From Clostridia bacterium (GTDB lineage Bacteria; Bacillota; Clostridia; Oscillospirales; Acutalibacteraceae): 57,800 nt of DNA. The translations under genes were made by a program, and so were the position numbers. Numbering within the stretch: position 1 is the first letter of the stretch; each line of letters starts with the position of its first letter. The stretch lies in assembly GCA_017380615.1 (NCBI GenBank), contig JAFODQ010000097.1, forward strand, positions 1-57,800, written 5' to 3'. The notes beneath the pieces were generated by a model, which was given only the letters and a program-made list of their open reading frames with translations, was not told where the DNA came from and ran no database searches. Positions 28,267 to 37,972 of the stretch are shown one piece after another.

Positions 28267-30294
28267 TCAATTATATTTTTGTGCTTTAATAAAAATCCTT
28301 GAATTTTCAATCGGGTTTTTCACCGGTTCTGCAGGGAGACGGTAGCCACCCTCGGAGTGCTTGATAATGCCAAGCTCTGTAAGCACATCGAGAGCAATGC
28401 TGCAATTAACTGTGTTTTCAAGAGGGAGCCCCAATCTGAAGCACATAACCTCTGCTGAGTGATTCCAGACCTGCTTGAGCTTTACAAATTTATAAACCTC
28501 ACCACAAAGCTCTCTTGTAACAGCCAGCTTTGTGTTAAACTCCTCTCCTGCACAGAAATCCTCATAGGTCTGCAGAGCAGAAATAACCTTATCATCATCA
28601 GTATTGCTGAATCTTATATCCTTTATCTGGATGTTTACTCTTTCCTTGCCCATATACTCACCCTTGGAAAGACGCACTGCCACATCGACCTTATCCTCTT
28701 TTCTGAATGGGAAATCATAAATTGTGGTAGAAAACATCACAGCATTAACAGCACAACCGTTTCTTTCAAGAGTCAGGCGCATGTGCTTGCCACCACCAAC
28801 CGGCTGTATGCCCGTGATTGTCATATTATAAAGACCGAAAACGGGCTGCGAATTTTCTGCACCAAAGGGAGCAAGGATATCAATCGAGGAAACCATGTCA
28901 GTGTTGATTGAGATGGGATTCAATTTGCAATCTATCACAAGCTCGCTTACTGCTCTTTCAACAGAATTTGCATATTCATTGATTTTATTACGAAATTCGT
29001 CAATTCTTTCCTTTTCAATGCTCAGACCGGCAGCCAGCACATGACCACCATACTGCACAAGACAATCCTTGCAATAGGAAAGTGCATCATACAAAGAAAA
29101 GCCATCCACGCTTCTGCCACTGCCCTTTGCAACATCACCATTTTCGGATATAACAATACACGGCTTACCGTATCTTTCAACAAGGCGTGACGCAACAATA
29201 CCAATAACACCCTGGTGGTAGCCCTCGCCACTGACAACAATCACCCTTCTGTGCTTGATGTGTGGATTAGCTTCAATTATTTCAACAGCAGCTTCTGTTA
29301 TTTTGCTTTCTGTTTCCTGACGCTGTGCATTTGCCTGAGAAATTTCCTCAGCAAGAGCTTGAGCCTGCGCACTGTCCTGTGAAAGAAGCAGACGAAGCGC
29401 CCTTTCAGCAGAGCCCATTCTGCCTGCTGCATTGATTCGTGGTGCAAGCCTGAAGGCAAGTGAGGCTGCATCAAGTGTGCCGGTGGTTGCACTCTGCTCA
29501 AGAAGCGCACGCAAGCCCTTGCGGAGAGTACCCTCCTGCAAAGCAAGGTTTATTATTGCCATTGCGCTTCTGACAATGATTCTGTTTTCACCCTTGAGAG
29601 GCACAATATCTGCTATTGTGCCAAGAGCAACAAGGTCTGCATATTTTTCAAGCACATCGTAACCATCACTGTTTTCAAGAGCACTCACAAGCTTGAAGGC
29701 AACACCGACACCTGCCCACTCTGAAAATTCACAGCAGGAATCCTCACGGTGAGGGTCAACAACTGCCACAGCACAAGGAAGCCGGTCACCGACCTGATGA
29801 TGGTCTGTAACCACAGTTTCAATACCAAGAGCCTTGGCAAACTCTATCTCTTCAATAGCGCTGATGCCATTATCAACAGTAACAATAAGGCGTGTGCCTC
29901 GCTGCGACAATTCACTGATGGCATCGCAATTCATACCATAGCCTTCCTCTGCTCTGTCGGGTATGTAGTAATCCACATTAGCGCCTCGTGAAAGCAAATA
30001 AGAATACAGCAATGCTGTTGACGTAACACCATCAGCATCGTAATCGCCGAAAATTGTGATTTTCTCACCATTTTCAAGAGCAAGATTTATTCTTTCACAA
30101 GCCTTATCCATATCAGGCAAAGAGAAGGGATCTGATAAATCGGTATCAAAAAGAAAGCTTTCAACTTCAAATTCATCTGTCATTCCTCTTGCGCACATAA
30201 GATATGCTGCAAATGGCTCTATACCACAGTTTTCTGCTATGTCTGCAGCACGGTCTTTATCGCAGGAAGCAATGACCCATCTTTTTCGATTCAA
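28267..30294 (-). CDS. recJ: Single-stranded-DNA-specific exonuclease RecJ
   Basis: 5'-3' ssDNA exonuclease of recombination and mismatch repair. 675 residues from a TTG at 30294 preceded by SD GGTGAT; another TTG four codons upstream overlaps that SD. The DHH domain has D-Y-D-A-D-G (84-89) and D-H-H (164-166); the DHHA1 domain has the G-G-H motif (Y-G-G-H-V-L-A-A-G), and an OB-fold part precedes a C-terminal extension of about 110 residues. First gene of the nine-gene cluster recJ-rel-dtd-MBL-hemZ-kinase-flippase-mazG-hup. Confidence 0.95.
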   Translation of the reverse strand: MNRKRWVIASCDKDRAADIAENCGIEPFAAYLMCARGMTDEFEVESFLFDTDLSDPFSLPDMDKACERINLALENGEKITIFGDYDADGVTSTALLYSYLLSRGANVDYYIPDRAEEGYGMNCDAISELSQRGTRLIVTVDNGISAIEEIEFAKALGIETVVTDHHQVGDRLPCAVAVVDPHREDSCCEFSEWAGVGVAFKLVSALENSDGYDVLEKYADLVALGTIADIVPLKGENRIIVRSAMAIINLALQEGTLRKGLRALLEQSATTGTLDAASLAFRLAPRINAAGRMGSAERALRLLLSQDSAQAQALAEEISQANAQRQETESKITEAAVEIIEANPHIKHRRVIVVSGEGYHQGVIGIVASRLVERYGKPCIVISENGDVAKGSGRSVDGFSLYDALSYCKDCLVQYGGHVLAAGLSIEKERIDEFRNKINEYANSVERAVSELVIDCKLNPISINTDMVSSIDILAPFGAENSQPVFGLYNMTITGIQPVGGGKHMRLTLERNGCAVNAVMFSTTIYDFPFRKEDKVDVAVRLSKGEYMGKERVNIQIKDIRFSNTDDDKVISALQTYEDFCAGEEFNTKLAVTRELCGEVYKFVKLKQVWNHSAEVMCFRLGLPLENTVNCSIALDVLTELGIIKHSEGGYRLPAEPVKNPIENSRIFIKAQKYN

Positions 30295-30323
30295 AATATC
30301 ACCCAATTATAATTTTACAGTTT

Positions 30324-30352
30324 ATTATATCACAGTAAATAATACATTTCAA
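30324..30352 (-). promoter_or_regulatory. Promoter of the recJ-rel operon
   Basis: Minus strand: -35 TTGAAA (30347-30352), 17-base spacer, -10 TATAAT (30324-30329), about 30 bases before the recJ start. Confidence 0.85.
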
Positions 30353-30391
30353 TAAAAAATAATGTTGTCGGACCCTATATCCGACAACATT
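30353..30391 (-). terminator. Terminator of the rhamnosidase-hydrolase operon
   Basis: Twelve-base perfect arms (AATGTTGTCGGA at 30361-30372, complement at 30380-30391) followed on the minus strand by ATTTTTTATT. It ends the transcript of the alpha/beta hydrolase gene just upstream of the recJ promoter. Confidence 0.88.
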
Positions 30392-30416
30392 TTAAGCGTT
30401 TTTGTGATATTTTAAA

Positions 30417-31166
30417 TCATTCAACCCCAAGAAACTTTTTTACAACGGGCAAAAGAAGAAAATCCGTTTTTTTGAAAGCAGTGCTGTGGCCTGCGTTGAG
30501 CACCATAACCTCCTCTGCTCCCTTCACTGCTTTTGTCATTTTCCGCGAATGACTTCTTTTAATCATATCGAACTCACCGAAGCAATTGAGAAACGGCACC
30601 TTCAGTGCCGAAAGCTTCTTGTAGTTAAGCTTGGGCTGCCCCACCATAAGACCTTCAATTTCTCTTTTCCTTATCATCTCGGGATCTTTGGTGATTGCTG
30701 CCTTGATGGCATAAACTCTGTGGTCCTTTATTATGCCAAGCTGGTCACCTGTTTTTGTTCCTCTTGTGTTAAGGTTTGAGCCGAAAACAGCAAGACGCTC
30801 TACATAATCAGGATAAGCAAGAGAGAAGACCATTCCCAGATTACCTCCATCGGAAAAACCACAGATTTTAACAGTCTTCTCACCCAGATGGTCAAGAAGC
30901 GCCTTCAGGTCGGATGCAAACAATTCAAAGGTCAGGTGCTTATTTCCCAGTGGAGTTTTCCCTGTGCCTCGGGTGGAAAACCTGATTATCTTGAAATTCT
31001 TTGAAAGAGGGACATATAAATCCCCCTCAAAGCAACGGTAATCTCCACCATTTCCGTTAAGCATAACAAGAGCTTCTCCCTCTTCATTGCCACTTACATG
31101 ATATTCAAAGCTGATACCATCATGCTCAAAAAAGCTGTGCTCAATCACTTTTACCTGAGATTCCAT
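30417..31166 (-). CDS. Alpha/beta hydrolase
   Basis: 249 residues, no signal peptide. The nucleophile elbow is G-F-S-D-G (Ser about 104), the acid is in G-E-F-D (about 214) and the base in A-G-H-S (about 228); M-L-N-G-N-G-G-D forms the oxyanion-hole strand turn. The family includes esterases and acyl hydrolases, and the substrate cannot be told. It starts 1 base after the GH78 rhamnosidase gene ends, so it may remove acyl groups from rhamnose-containing oligosaccharides (inference). Residues 150-190 form a lysine-rich cap. Confidence 0.85.
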   Translation of the reverse strand: MESQVKVIEHSFFEHDGISFEYHVSGNEEGEALVMLNGNGGDYRCFEGDLYVPLSKNFKIIRFSTRGTGKTPLGNKHLTFELFASDLKALLDHLGEKTVKICGFSDGGNLGMVFSLAYPDYVERLAVFGSNLNTRGTKTGDQLGIIKDHRVYAIKAAITKDPEMIRKREIEGLMVGQPKLNYKKLSALKVPFLNCFGEFDMIKRSHSRKMTKAVKGAEEVMVLNAGHSTAFKKTDFLLLPVVKKFLGVE

Positions 31167-31167
31167 T

Positions 31168-33495
31168 TCACACCTCTATAATATCTTCACTTACATGATT
31201 TTCATCTATTATCTTAAACTCACCTTCAGAAAGCTTTCTGAAGGTAGTGCCACTGTCCTCAAAAGCAAATCCCTTGGGAAGTCTGATTTCACCACGCAAG
31301 CCCTCACAAACCTCTGTTTTAAGAGTGATTATTCCACCCTCTCTTTCCCAGGAAACACTGACTCTTCCACACACTGTGTCATGGAACGCCTTTGCATTGG
31401 AAAGCTGTGGCACAAAGCATGGCTCAATATTTATTTCCTTACAGCAGTCACCATAGGGATTAACCCTGATACCTGCAAAGTATTCAATGAAAATCGCAGA
31501 AATCTCACCAAAGCAATGATGATTAAGCGAATCCGGAAACTCTCCATCAGGATGGAAATTCTCAGCCAGAGCTGTGTATCCCCTCTTGACCCAACAGCCA
31601 AACGAGGGATAATCCTCGCGGGCAATCATTTTAAACGCAAGGTCTGCTCTTCCGAATTCACAAAGCACACGGAAGATACTCATAACACCTACAAAGCCGA
31701 AATCAATATAATCTCCGTTTTCTTCAATTATCTCTTCAAGAACCTTGAAGGCACCTGCCTTCTCACCTTCATCAAACACACCGTAATAAATCGCCATGGA
31801 TTGTGCCGTCTGACATCTGCCCTTGGCTGTAAGTGTGCTGAGATCGACAAGATATTTTCTCGAAGCCTCACGCAGCTCCTTATAAAGTGTCTCACAGAAA
31901 AGCTCCTGCTTCTTCTTTCCAAGAATTTTAAATATAACAGAGGCTTTTCTCATACTGTCCATTGCAACAACAGTGCTTGTAAACTCAACAGGTGTTTTTA
32001 TCACTGTCACAGGGCACCAATCACCTAAGCCATAATCAACTGTGCCCCTCTGTGTTCTTTTACTGTCAACAAAATTTGCATAACGGAAAATGGCATCTGC
32101 ATTTTCCTCCAGAATCTCTGTATCTCCACGATATATGTATGTGTAATAAGGAAGATTGACAAGCACGGCATCCCACGCAGGACCCATGCCATAGCCCCAG
32201 TTTCCCGTGGGCACAACACCGGGAATTTCACCATTTTCACGCTGTGCCTTACGCACATTGTGAAGCCACTCGCGATAGCTGTTTTCAGGTGAAAGATTGA
32301 GAAGTGTCTGGCGACAAGACATATTTGCATCTCCTGTCCATCCATTCTTTTCTCGTTGAGGACAATCCGTGGGGAAATAGAAGAAATTTGAAACAGTTGC
32401 ATTTCTTGTCATTGCCTGCAATCTGTTCACAGTATCGCTTGAGCATCTGAAATTTCCTCTTTCCTCAAGCGCTGAGCTGCAGACGATGTATGTAAGCAAA
32501 TCCTGCTTTGCCTGCTCCTCAGTTATGCCAAGCACAACCACATACCTGAAGCCGTGATACGTAAACTGCGGTTCAAAAATCTCTTCCCCCTCACCCTTAC
32601 AGATATAGATATCTCTTTGGGCAAAGCCTTCGGGATAAAACTGGCAATTGCTTATATCAGGCCTGCCATTTTCATCAAGATACTCACCAAACTGAAGGTC
32701 TATTTTCTGACCCTCTTCGCCCTTGACCTTAAGCCTTATGATACCTGCAGTGTCAATGCCGAAATCATAAAGATATCCCTCCTTTTCCTTTGAGGGGAAG
32801 GAGGAAACCTCCTTACTGACTCTGTCTGCAGGCCTGAAATCAATCATTCTGCACTTTTTAATGCTCACAGCCTTAAGGTGCCTTATGGCTACAACAGGCT
32901 CTGCTGTGCAGATACGTTTCTCACCACGAGGCGTCTCTGCCACAAGAGCAGACTTCCAACCATCGTCATTGAAGGTAGGCTCAGACCAACGAGGAATTTC
33001 ACGGCGGGCATCATAGAAGCAGCCATTGCGCAAATCATCAAAAATAACGGGAGACGGTGCTGTTTTAACCCTTGTGTCAGCCTCAATAACATCCTCTGTG
33101 CCGTTTGCAGACTTCATTTCAATGCTGAAGGCAATCCTTGGTGCACCACGGAAGGACTCTTTTTCAAAATCCCAGATTTCACCACCGGGAGCATTCTGCA
33201 TTCCATTACCCAGCTGAAGGCCCAAAACATTTTTCCCCTCGTGAACATATTCGGTAATATCATATTCATCATAATAGACCATATGGTCGGGATTTGATAT
33301 ATAGGGTGCGAGAATGCCCTTTGTGATTTTATTTCCGTTAATAAAGATATCATAAAATCCGGCACAGCCCACGGTTACCTTACAGCTTCGGGGTTCTTCA
33401 TAGGCAATGAAGGTTTTTCTGAAATATGGTGATGCAACAAAATCCTTGTATGTGGAATATTTATAGTCTGCACAAATGAACTTTTTAGAAAGCAA
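31168..33495 (-). CDS. GH78-type alpha-L-rhamnosidase
   Basis: 775 residues, cytosolic (no signal peptide). The start is a TTG with SD GGGAGTG; no ATG is closer. N-terminal beta-sandwich (about 1-210) with a G-x-Y-D-I-F-I-N-G-x-K pattern, then the (alpha/alpha)6 barrel containing the GH78 signature P-T-D-C-P-Q-R-E-K-N-G-W-T-G-D-A (375-390), where the Asp/Glu region acts as general acid, and a C-terminal beta domain (P-Y-G-D-x-x-x-E-I-N-I-E-P). It frees terminal L-rhamnose from plant glycosides or pectin side chains taken into the cell. Rhamnulokinase at 14501 could use the product after isomerisation. Confidence 0.92.
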   Translation of the reverse strand: MLSKKFICADYKYSTYKDFVASPYFRKTFIAYEEPRSCKVTVGCAGFYDIFINGNKITKGILAPYISNPDHMVYYDEYDITEYVHEGKNVLGLQLGNGMQNAPGGEIWDFEKESFRGAPRIAFSIEMKSANGTEDVIEADTRVKTAPSPVIFDDLRNGCFYDARREIPRWSEPTFNDDGWKSALVAETPRGEKRICTAEPVVAIRHLKAVSIKKCRMIDFRPADRVSKEVSSFPSKEKEGYLYDFGIDTAGIIRLKVKGEEGQKIDLQFGEYLDENGRPDISNCQFYPEGFAQRDIYICKGEGEEIFEPQFTYHGFRYVVVLGITEEQAKQDLLTYIVCSSALEERGNFRCSSDTVNRLQAMTRNATVSNFFYFPTDCPQREKNGWTGDANMSCRQTLLNLSPENSYREWLHNVRKAQRENGEIPGVVPTGNWGYGMGPAWDAVLVNLPYYTYIYRGDTEILEENADAIFRYANFVDSKRTQRGTVDYGLGDWCPVTVIKTPVEFTSTVVAMDSMRKASVIFKILGKKKQELFCETLYKELREASRKYLVDLSTLTAKGRCQTAQSMAIYYGVFDEGEKAGAFKVLEEIIEENGDYIDFGFVGVMSIFRVLCEFGRADLAFKMIAREDYPSFGCWVKRGYTALAENFHPDGEFPDSLNHHCFGEISAIFIEYFAGIRVNPYGDCCKEINIEPCFVPQLSNAKAFHDTVCGRVSVSWEREGGIITLKTEVCEGLRGEIRLPKGFAFEDSGTTFRKLSEGEFKIIDENHVSEDIIEV

Positions 33496-33527
33496 AATAA
33501 CACTCCCTTTGTTGTTTTTGTAATAAT

Positions 33528-33556
33528 ATAATAATCCATAAAAATCATTTCTTCAA
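33528..33556 (-). promoter_or_regulatory. Promoter of the GH78 operon
   Basis: Minus strand: -35 TTGAAG (33551-33556), 17-base spacer, -10 TATTAT (33528-33533), about 30 bases before the TTG start. No catabolite-repression (cre) site is obvious. Confidence 0.6.
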
Positions 33557-33597
33557 TAGTCAAAGTGATAATAAAACCTCTCGGAATTTCTTTAATA

Positions 33598-33626
33598 TTG
33601 ACTAAATTTTGATTATTTAGTAATAT
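33598..33626 (+). promoter_or_regulatory. Promoter of the 465-residue membrane protein gene
   Basis: -35 TTGACT (33598-33603), 17-base spacer, -10 TAATAT (33621-33626), about 30 bases before the ATG; divergent from the GH78 promoter. Confidence 0.7.
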
Positions 33627-33659
33627 ACTTATCAAAGCATTTCTGAAAAGGATTTTTAT

Positions 33660-35057
33660 ATGGATTTATTTGAATATTTCACGCACCTTTGCCGTGAATT
33701 GGGTGCGCACCTTAACGGAGAAGGCTTCAGCGAAAAAAAGCTTCTTCACCCTCGCAAAGCCACACAGCAAAACGGAATTTGTGCACGAATTGATTTCGAA
33801 GGCTTTAAAATAATGCTGTCATACATAGAGCAGGGTCGTGCAGCCTATGTGCCTCAGACAATATGGGTAAGCGTGTCAATTGACGCTTGCCCGGGCATTC
33901 CCTTCTCCCTTTATGACATTCTTGCTTTTATTCAGCCACAGAATTTCAATTGCTACACATACACCTATGTGGATTCCCTCGAGCTCATGAAAAGCTGCAT
34001 TGATGACCTTAGTGGCATCCTTCAGGAGACCACAACCTCACTCAAGGAGCTTCTCAAGGATGGTATTTCAAAAAACAAGCTTATCGCCTCACAGAAGGAC
34101 AATATCAACCACTATTTTGGTGACAACATTCTTGAAAGCGGCGAAATGCTTGGCGGCTCTGCAGATAAAATCATTGCTATGATGCTTGAAAATTTCTACG
34201 AAGCAGAAATTGAGGCAGCTGTGGTTGGTACTCAATCTTATTTCTACAACGGAGATACAAAAAAGGCTCTTAAAAAGCTGCAGAAAGCAAAGCACCGCAC
34301 CCTTTATCAGGACAATCTGCTGAAGCACATTTCAAATGGTGGTCAACCACAGAAAAAAACAACTGCTGTTAAGCAGGCATCCTCGAAGGAGGGCTATGCC
34401 CGTCACGGTGGATCACTTAAGGATTGCCTGAAGCTTGTGCTCCTTTCCATCCTTCTCGAGATTCCTCTCACTGCTGTTTTTACATTATTTTATGCTTTTG
34501 CTTCACACATGCTTTATAAAGACAGCATTTTCACCTTCGGCTTTGAAGAAAGTTGGTGGCCCATACCCTTCTTCTGCTTTATGCTTGCCTTGGCTATTGC
34601 CTCACTCATCACCAGAAAAAAAGAGAGAAAAAAGAAAACAGACGGAAAAACAGTACACGCACCCAGGGAATCCGAGATAACAAAGGGCTTCTTCAAATAT
34701 TTCACAATCATTGCAGAAACACTTGCAATTATCGGATGTCTCTCAAGTGCATTTTCAATTGTGCCATTTTATGAGGATCACTTCTGCTACCCCGAAGGCG
34801 ATTTTCCTCTAAGCCAACACGAATGTCGCTACGAGGCAATTGAATATGCTGCAATTGTTGAGGGCTACTATGCAGATAAAACCTTCATTGAGGAAGAATA
34901 TATTGTTCTGCACACAATAAGTGGCAAGACAATTGATTTATATAACTCAACCTGGAATTCCTGCGATGAGCTTCGCAAAAATGAAAACTTCTTCAAAGAA
35001 AAGGATATTGAAATAAAGCATTTCAAAACCTTTGATGAATATGAGAAAAACAAATGA
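33660..35057 (+). CDS. Unknown protein: soluble N-terminal domain and three membrane segments
   Basis: 465 residues, SD AAAAGGA, own promoter. I do not recognise the family. Residues 1-245 are soluble and mixed alpha/beta, beginning with a 130-residue module rich in aromatic strands; 198-215 is a short helix pair (N-G-D-T-K-K-A-L-K-K-L-Q-K-A) that looks like one TPR unit. Hydrophobic segments lie at about 257-282, 300-318 and 346-370, with a Lys-rich loop between the second and third; the 95-residue tail is acidic and aromatic. It is monocistronic and converges with the GPH transporter gene. Confidence 0.75.
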   Translation: MDLFEYFTHLCRELGAHLNGEGFSEKKLLHPRKATQQNGICARIDFEGFKIMLSYIEQGRAAYVPQTIWVSVSIDACPGIPFSLYDILAFIQPQNFNCYTYTYVDSLELMKSCIDDLSGILQETTTSLKELLKDGISKNKLIASQKDNINHYFGDNILESGEMLGGSADKIIAMMLENFYEAEIEAAVVGTQSYFYNGDTKKALKKLQKAKHRTLYQDNLLKHISNGGQPQKKTTAVKQASSKEGYARHGGSLKDCLKLVLLSILLEIPLTAVFTLFYAFASHMLYKDSIFTFGFEESWWPIPFFCFMLALAIASLITRKKERKKKTDGKTVHAPRESEITKGFFKYFTIIAETLAIIGCLSSAFSIVPFYEDHFCYPEGDFPLSQHECRYEAIEYAAIVEGYYADKTFIEEEYIVLHTISGKTIDLYNSTWNSCDELRKNENFFKEKDIEIKHFKTFDEYEKNK

Positions 35058-35362
35058 TTCAAAAGTAAAGGGGATGTAAAAAAAGCGCAGACCGCATAAA
35101 ACAATACAAATCAAGGGGGTTCCTGCAGGATGATACCTGTAAGAACCCCTTAAACAATAGAAAGACCGCAAGTTATTAAGAATTTTAAGTTTTATGCTAC
35201 GAACAAATCTCGCCACTCGACGTACATTTGTACGCCTTCGGGTAAACAAAAACAAGTCTGAAGCCTTGTTTTTGCTCGGTTTGTCCGTTCTGCATCTTTT
35301 TTTCCTATCCCCTAAAAAGAGGCTGAAAAAAACTTATCGTTTTTTTACAGCCCCTTTTAATT
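35058..35362. other. Gene-free 305-base spacer with several inverted repeats
   Basis: No convincing reading frame. It holds: an imperfect hairpin at about 35113-35152 (AAGGGGGTTC paired with GAACCCCTT, one G bulged), GTACATTTGTAC near 35221, a 10-base inverted repeat CAAAAACAAG/CTTGTTTTTG at about 35249-35276, and a terminator at 35315-35358. The middle part is more GC-rich and structured than other spacers here and may be a small RNA or a decayed repeat element. Confidence 0.5.
35315..35358. terminator. Bidirectional terminator between convergent genes
   Basis: AAAAGAGGCTG (35315-35325) pairs with CAGCCCCTTTT (35348-35358), with an inner A7/T7 stem extension. T-rich ends occur on both strands. 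Serves the 465-residue gene (plus) and the GPH transporter gene (minus). Confidence 0.8.
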
Positions 35363-36865
35363 TCAGTTTTCTTTGTTTTCTTCAAAGCTCATAACAGCCT
35401 GCTGACGCTTCTCTGAAAGCTCTGCATACATCCACTCACGCTTTTGTCGTGATATGGGCCAGAGGAATTTCGGAACAATTCGCAGAATGCCTGTTAGGGT
35501 CGGCACAATTGTGCAAAGAGCGAATTCCCAGAATTTTGTTTTGTCATTTTGCGTGCCGATCTCAAGCCCCTGCACATAGCCGATTTTCTTCATAATGAGG
35601 CTTGTTACCGAACCCAGCAAAGCACTCTGAACCTTGAGAATCAAGCCCTTTGCAACGCCCGTGGTGGCTTCCATTCTGTAGCCGTTTTTCCATTCGCAAT
35701 AATCCATCGCTTCATTCCAGAGGTCTGTATTTATAACCTTTGAAATGCCCCACGACCACTTAACAAACCATTCCTTGAGACCAAAGGCTATACACATCGG
35801 GACGGTTTTCATAAACATTGTTTTCTTCTTTGTCATACCAAAAAGAAAAACTGCAATGGAAATCACACTGTTATAAACATCATTGAATATCCAAAGAGAT
35901 TTTGAAGAAAACCTCTTTCTCAGAGGTGCTACAAAGGCATAGCTTATGCTTCCGTTCATTGATGACGGAATATTAAGAAGTGTTATGAGAGAATAGCTTC
36001 CCAGAACATCTATAAAGTAGTTTGTCTCACTCTTGCTTATAGAGAAATTCCCTAGAAATTCTGAGGTGCACATAAGAAGCACGGGATAGTTTGAGAAAAT
36101 CGCCTTCATACCTGCTCTTACATCGGGCTTTTCAATAGATTGAGGAACCCTCTCCTTTGATTCCATGAAGAACCAGAAGGTGCAAAGAGAGGATATGAGG
36201 GCTGTGGTACCTCCCATAACCATAAACACGGAGCTTAATTTCCACTTTACAACCTTATTATTTACAAGATCTATAAGCACTCCCATTATGTATCTGGGCA
36301 GGTCCTCGCCCATATATCCTGTAAGAAGCTCAGCAAGGGTTATAAGCCTTATTCGTTCATTGGGATTGGGTGTGATTGTGGACATATATCCGCTTTTTGC
36401 AACATTTGTGAAGGTACCCGCTGTCTCGTTTATGATTGCAAAGAAATAGTAATAAATAAGCTTTGGCAGATGCGTGCCGTCTGTTGACCCGAAGAATAAG
36501 GGCAAAAGCCAGGTAAACACACTCATTACCGTGAGAGGAAGCTGAACACCGATAAGATACGGCCTGAATTTACCCAGCCTTGTTCTTGTTCCATCAACAA
36601 TAACAGAAATAAATGTGTCATTGATAATATCCCACGCCGCAGTTACAAGATTCATAACTGCACTGACAGTGAAATCAATGTTAACAACATCCCAGATATA
36701 ACGCTCCTGAAAGCTGTTTATGTTGAAGGTGTTTGACCAGTCATTGAAAAGATATGCAACAGTTTCCCTGACACCCACATAATTGTGCCCTTCATAATAT
36801 CTCACGCCCTCGCCTGAGGCAGAAGGTGTCTGAGAAGAGGTGTTTTTTAATTTTTCATCACTCAC
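35363..36865 (-). CDS. MFS transporter of the GPH (glycoside-pentoside-hexuronide) cation symporter type
   Basis: 500 residues, about 12 hydrophobic segments after a polar N-terminus of 30 residues. Two GPH marks are visible: the loop D-G-T-R-T-R-L-G-K-F-R-P-Y (near residue 90) and, late, D-Y-C-E-W-K-N-G-Y-R-M-E-A, which corresponds to D-Y-x-E-W-K-T-G of sugar symporters. Likely carries a sugar or glycoside with Na+ or H+. Starts with GTG after SD GGGGGG, 12 bases after the lipoprotein-like gene; third gene of a three-gene operon whose first two genes are not metabolic. Confidence 0.85.
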   Translation of the reverse strand: MSDEKLKNTSSQTPSASGEGVRYYEGHNYVGVRETVAYLFNDWSNTFNINSFQERYIWDVVNIDFTVSAVMNLVTAAWDIINDTFISVIVDGTRTRLGKFRPYLIGVQLPLTVMSVFTWLLPLFFGSTDGTHLPKLIYYYFFAIINETAGTFTNVAKSGYMSTITPNPNERIRLITLAELLTGYMGEDLPRYIMGVLIDLVNNKVVKWKLSSVFMVMGGTTALISSLCTFWFFMESKERVPQSIEKPDVRAGMKAIFSNYPVLLMCTSEFLGNFSISKSETNYFIDVLGSYSLITLLNIPSSMNGSISYAFVAPLRKRFSSKSLWIFNDVYNSVISIAVFLFGMTKKKTMFMKTVPMCIAFGLKEWFVKWSWGISKVINTDLWNEAMDYCEWKNGYRMEATTGVAKGLILKVQSALLGSVTSLIMKKIGYVQGLEIGTQNDKTKFWEFALCTIVPTLTGILRIVPKFLWPISRQKREWMYAELSEKRQQAVMSFEENKEN

Positions 36866-36877
36866 AAAAGCCCCCCC

Positions 36878-37972
36878 TTATTGCTCAGATACTGTGCTGT
36901 TTATATAGCACTCATCTGTGAAAGCCTCGCCAAGATACATAAGCTTTACGGTTATTACAACAGGCTCATCCTTAAGAATCTGCACATAGCCCATTTCGTC
37001 AACTGTGGCTATTGTTTCATCAGAGGAAATGAACTGAACCTCATACTCGCTGTCATTTTCAATAACAGCATTAACAGAAAGACTTATTTCGTCACCCACC
37101 TCAGCCCTGAAGCTATTCTCAAGAAAGCTGATCCCTGCATAATAGTAATCATAAACCTGAGTAACAGTGTAAATGAATTCAACATCACTTGCTCCGAAAA
37201 CAGACATAGTGTTAAAGAATTCAACACCTGCATTCACACGATAATTACGCTGAATTTCTATATTTGAAAGCTCGTCTGTGAAACGGTTAATTTTTGCCCT
37301 GATAACAAACCTCTGTGGTTCAACATTTTTGAAGGTGATGTTACAATCAGGCGAGAGCATAAGCCACGCTTCCTCCTGAACAGCTGCCATATCAGCAACC
37401 CTGAAGGATTCCTTGCTCTTGCCGTCCTTAAGCTCCTTCCCGTCAACAGTAAAGGTAAGGAAATAGAAATCCTCATCCACCACATTTCCTTCATCATCAA
37501 GAATTGGCACACCCTCTTCGTTCACCTGACCCTGAGAATATTTAGCCTCAAGACCACCAATTCCCTTCAGGTCAACACAAAGCATTTTATCGCTGACAGT
37601 ACCGAAGGCTCCTTTAAAATCATCGGGGTAAAGTGAATCCATCATAGGACTCACCTTGTTTTTAAAATAAATAAAGAGCTTGTTGTTTTCCTCGGACGAA
37701 ACCTTTATTGAGCTGTCATCCACAGACACCTCAGTGCGCACATCTGCTTTTACAAAGGCATTATTCCCGGCATATTCTGTAAGTCTTAAGATATATTCGC
37801 AAAGAGCTTTAGTATCATTCTGAAGCTGTGTCCTGCTTTCCTTTGGAAGCTCTTGGGAAACAGGTCTCCCCTCATCAACATTTCTCACAGTGACCACAAG
37901 TGTTGCAAAGCAGATTGCCAACGCAAGAAGACTGCAGAGTCCGAATATAATAAATTGCTTTTTCTTACTCAA
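36878..37972 (-). CDS. Membrane-anchored extracytoplasmic protein with a C-terminal Ig-like (Big_2) domain
   Basis: About 364 residues from a TTG at 37972; GTG codons at 37981/37984 are alternatives, and the start is not certain because no ATG is near the SD-like GGTGAG. Residues 4-27 form one transmembrane anchor preceded by S-K-K-K, so the rest is outside. The middle (about 35-270) is acidic and unknown. The last 75 residues read as a bacterial Ig-like group 2 domain (V-G-D-E-I-S-L...S-S-D-E-T-I-A-T-V-D-E-M-G-Y-V), common in surface proteins. It overlaps the zinc-ribbon gene by 8 bases. Confidence 0.75.
   Translation of the reverse strand: MSKKKQFIIFGLCSLLALAICFATLVVTVRNVDEGRPVSQELPKESRTQLQNDTKALCEYILRLTEYAGNNAFVKADVRTEVSVDDSSIKVSSEENNKLFIYFKNKVSPMMDSLYPDDFKGAFGTVSDKMLCVDLKGIGGLEAKYSQGQVNEEGVPILDDEGNVVDEDFYFLTFTVDGKELKDGKSKESFRVADMAAVQEEAWLMLSPDCNITFKNVEPQRFVIRAKINRFTDELSNIEIQRNYRVNAGVEFFNTMSVFGASDVEFIYTVTQVYDYYYAGISFLENSFRAEVGDEISLSVNAVIENDSEYEVQFISSDETIATVDEMGYVQILKDEPVVITVKLMYLGEAFTDECYINSTVSEQ

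Noticed and set aside
31195-32028. 277-codon plus-strand frame inside the rhamnosidase gene
   Set aside because: Antisense to a GH78 gene with intact signature and length; codon use and amino-acid content look like a mirror frame.
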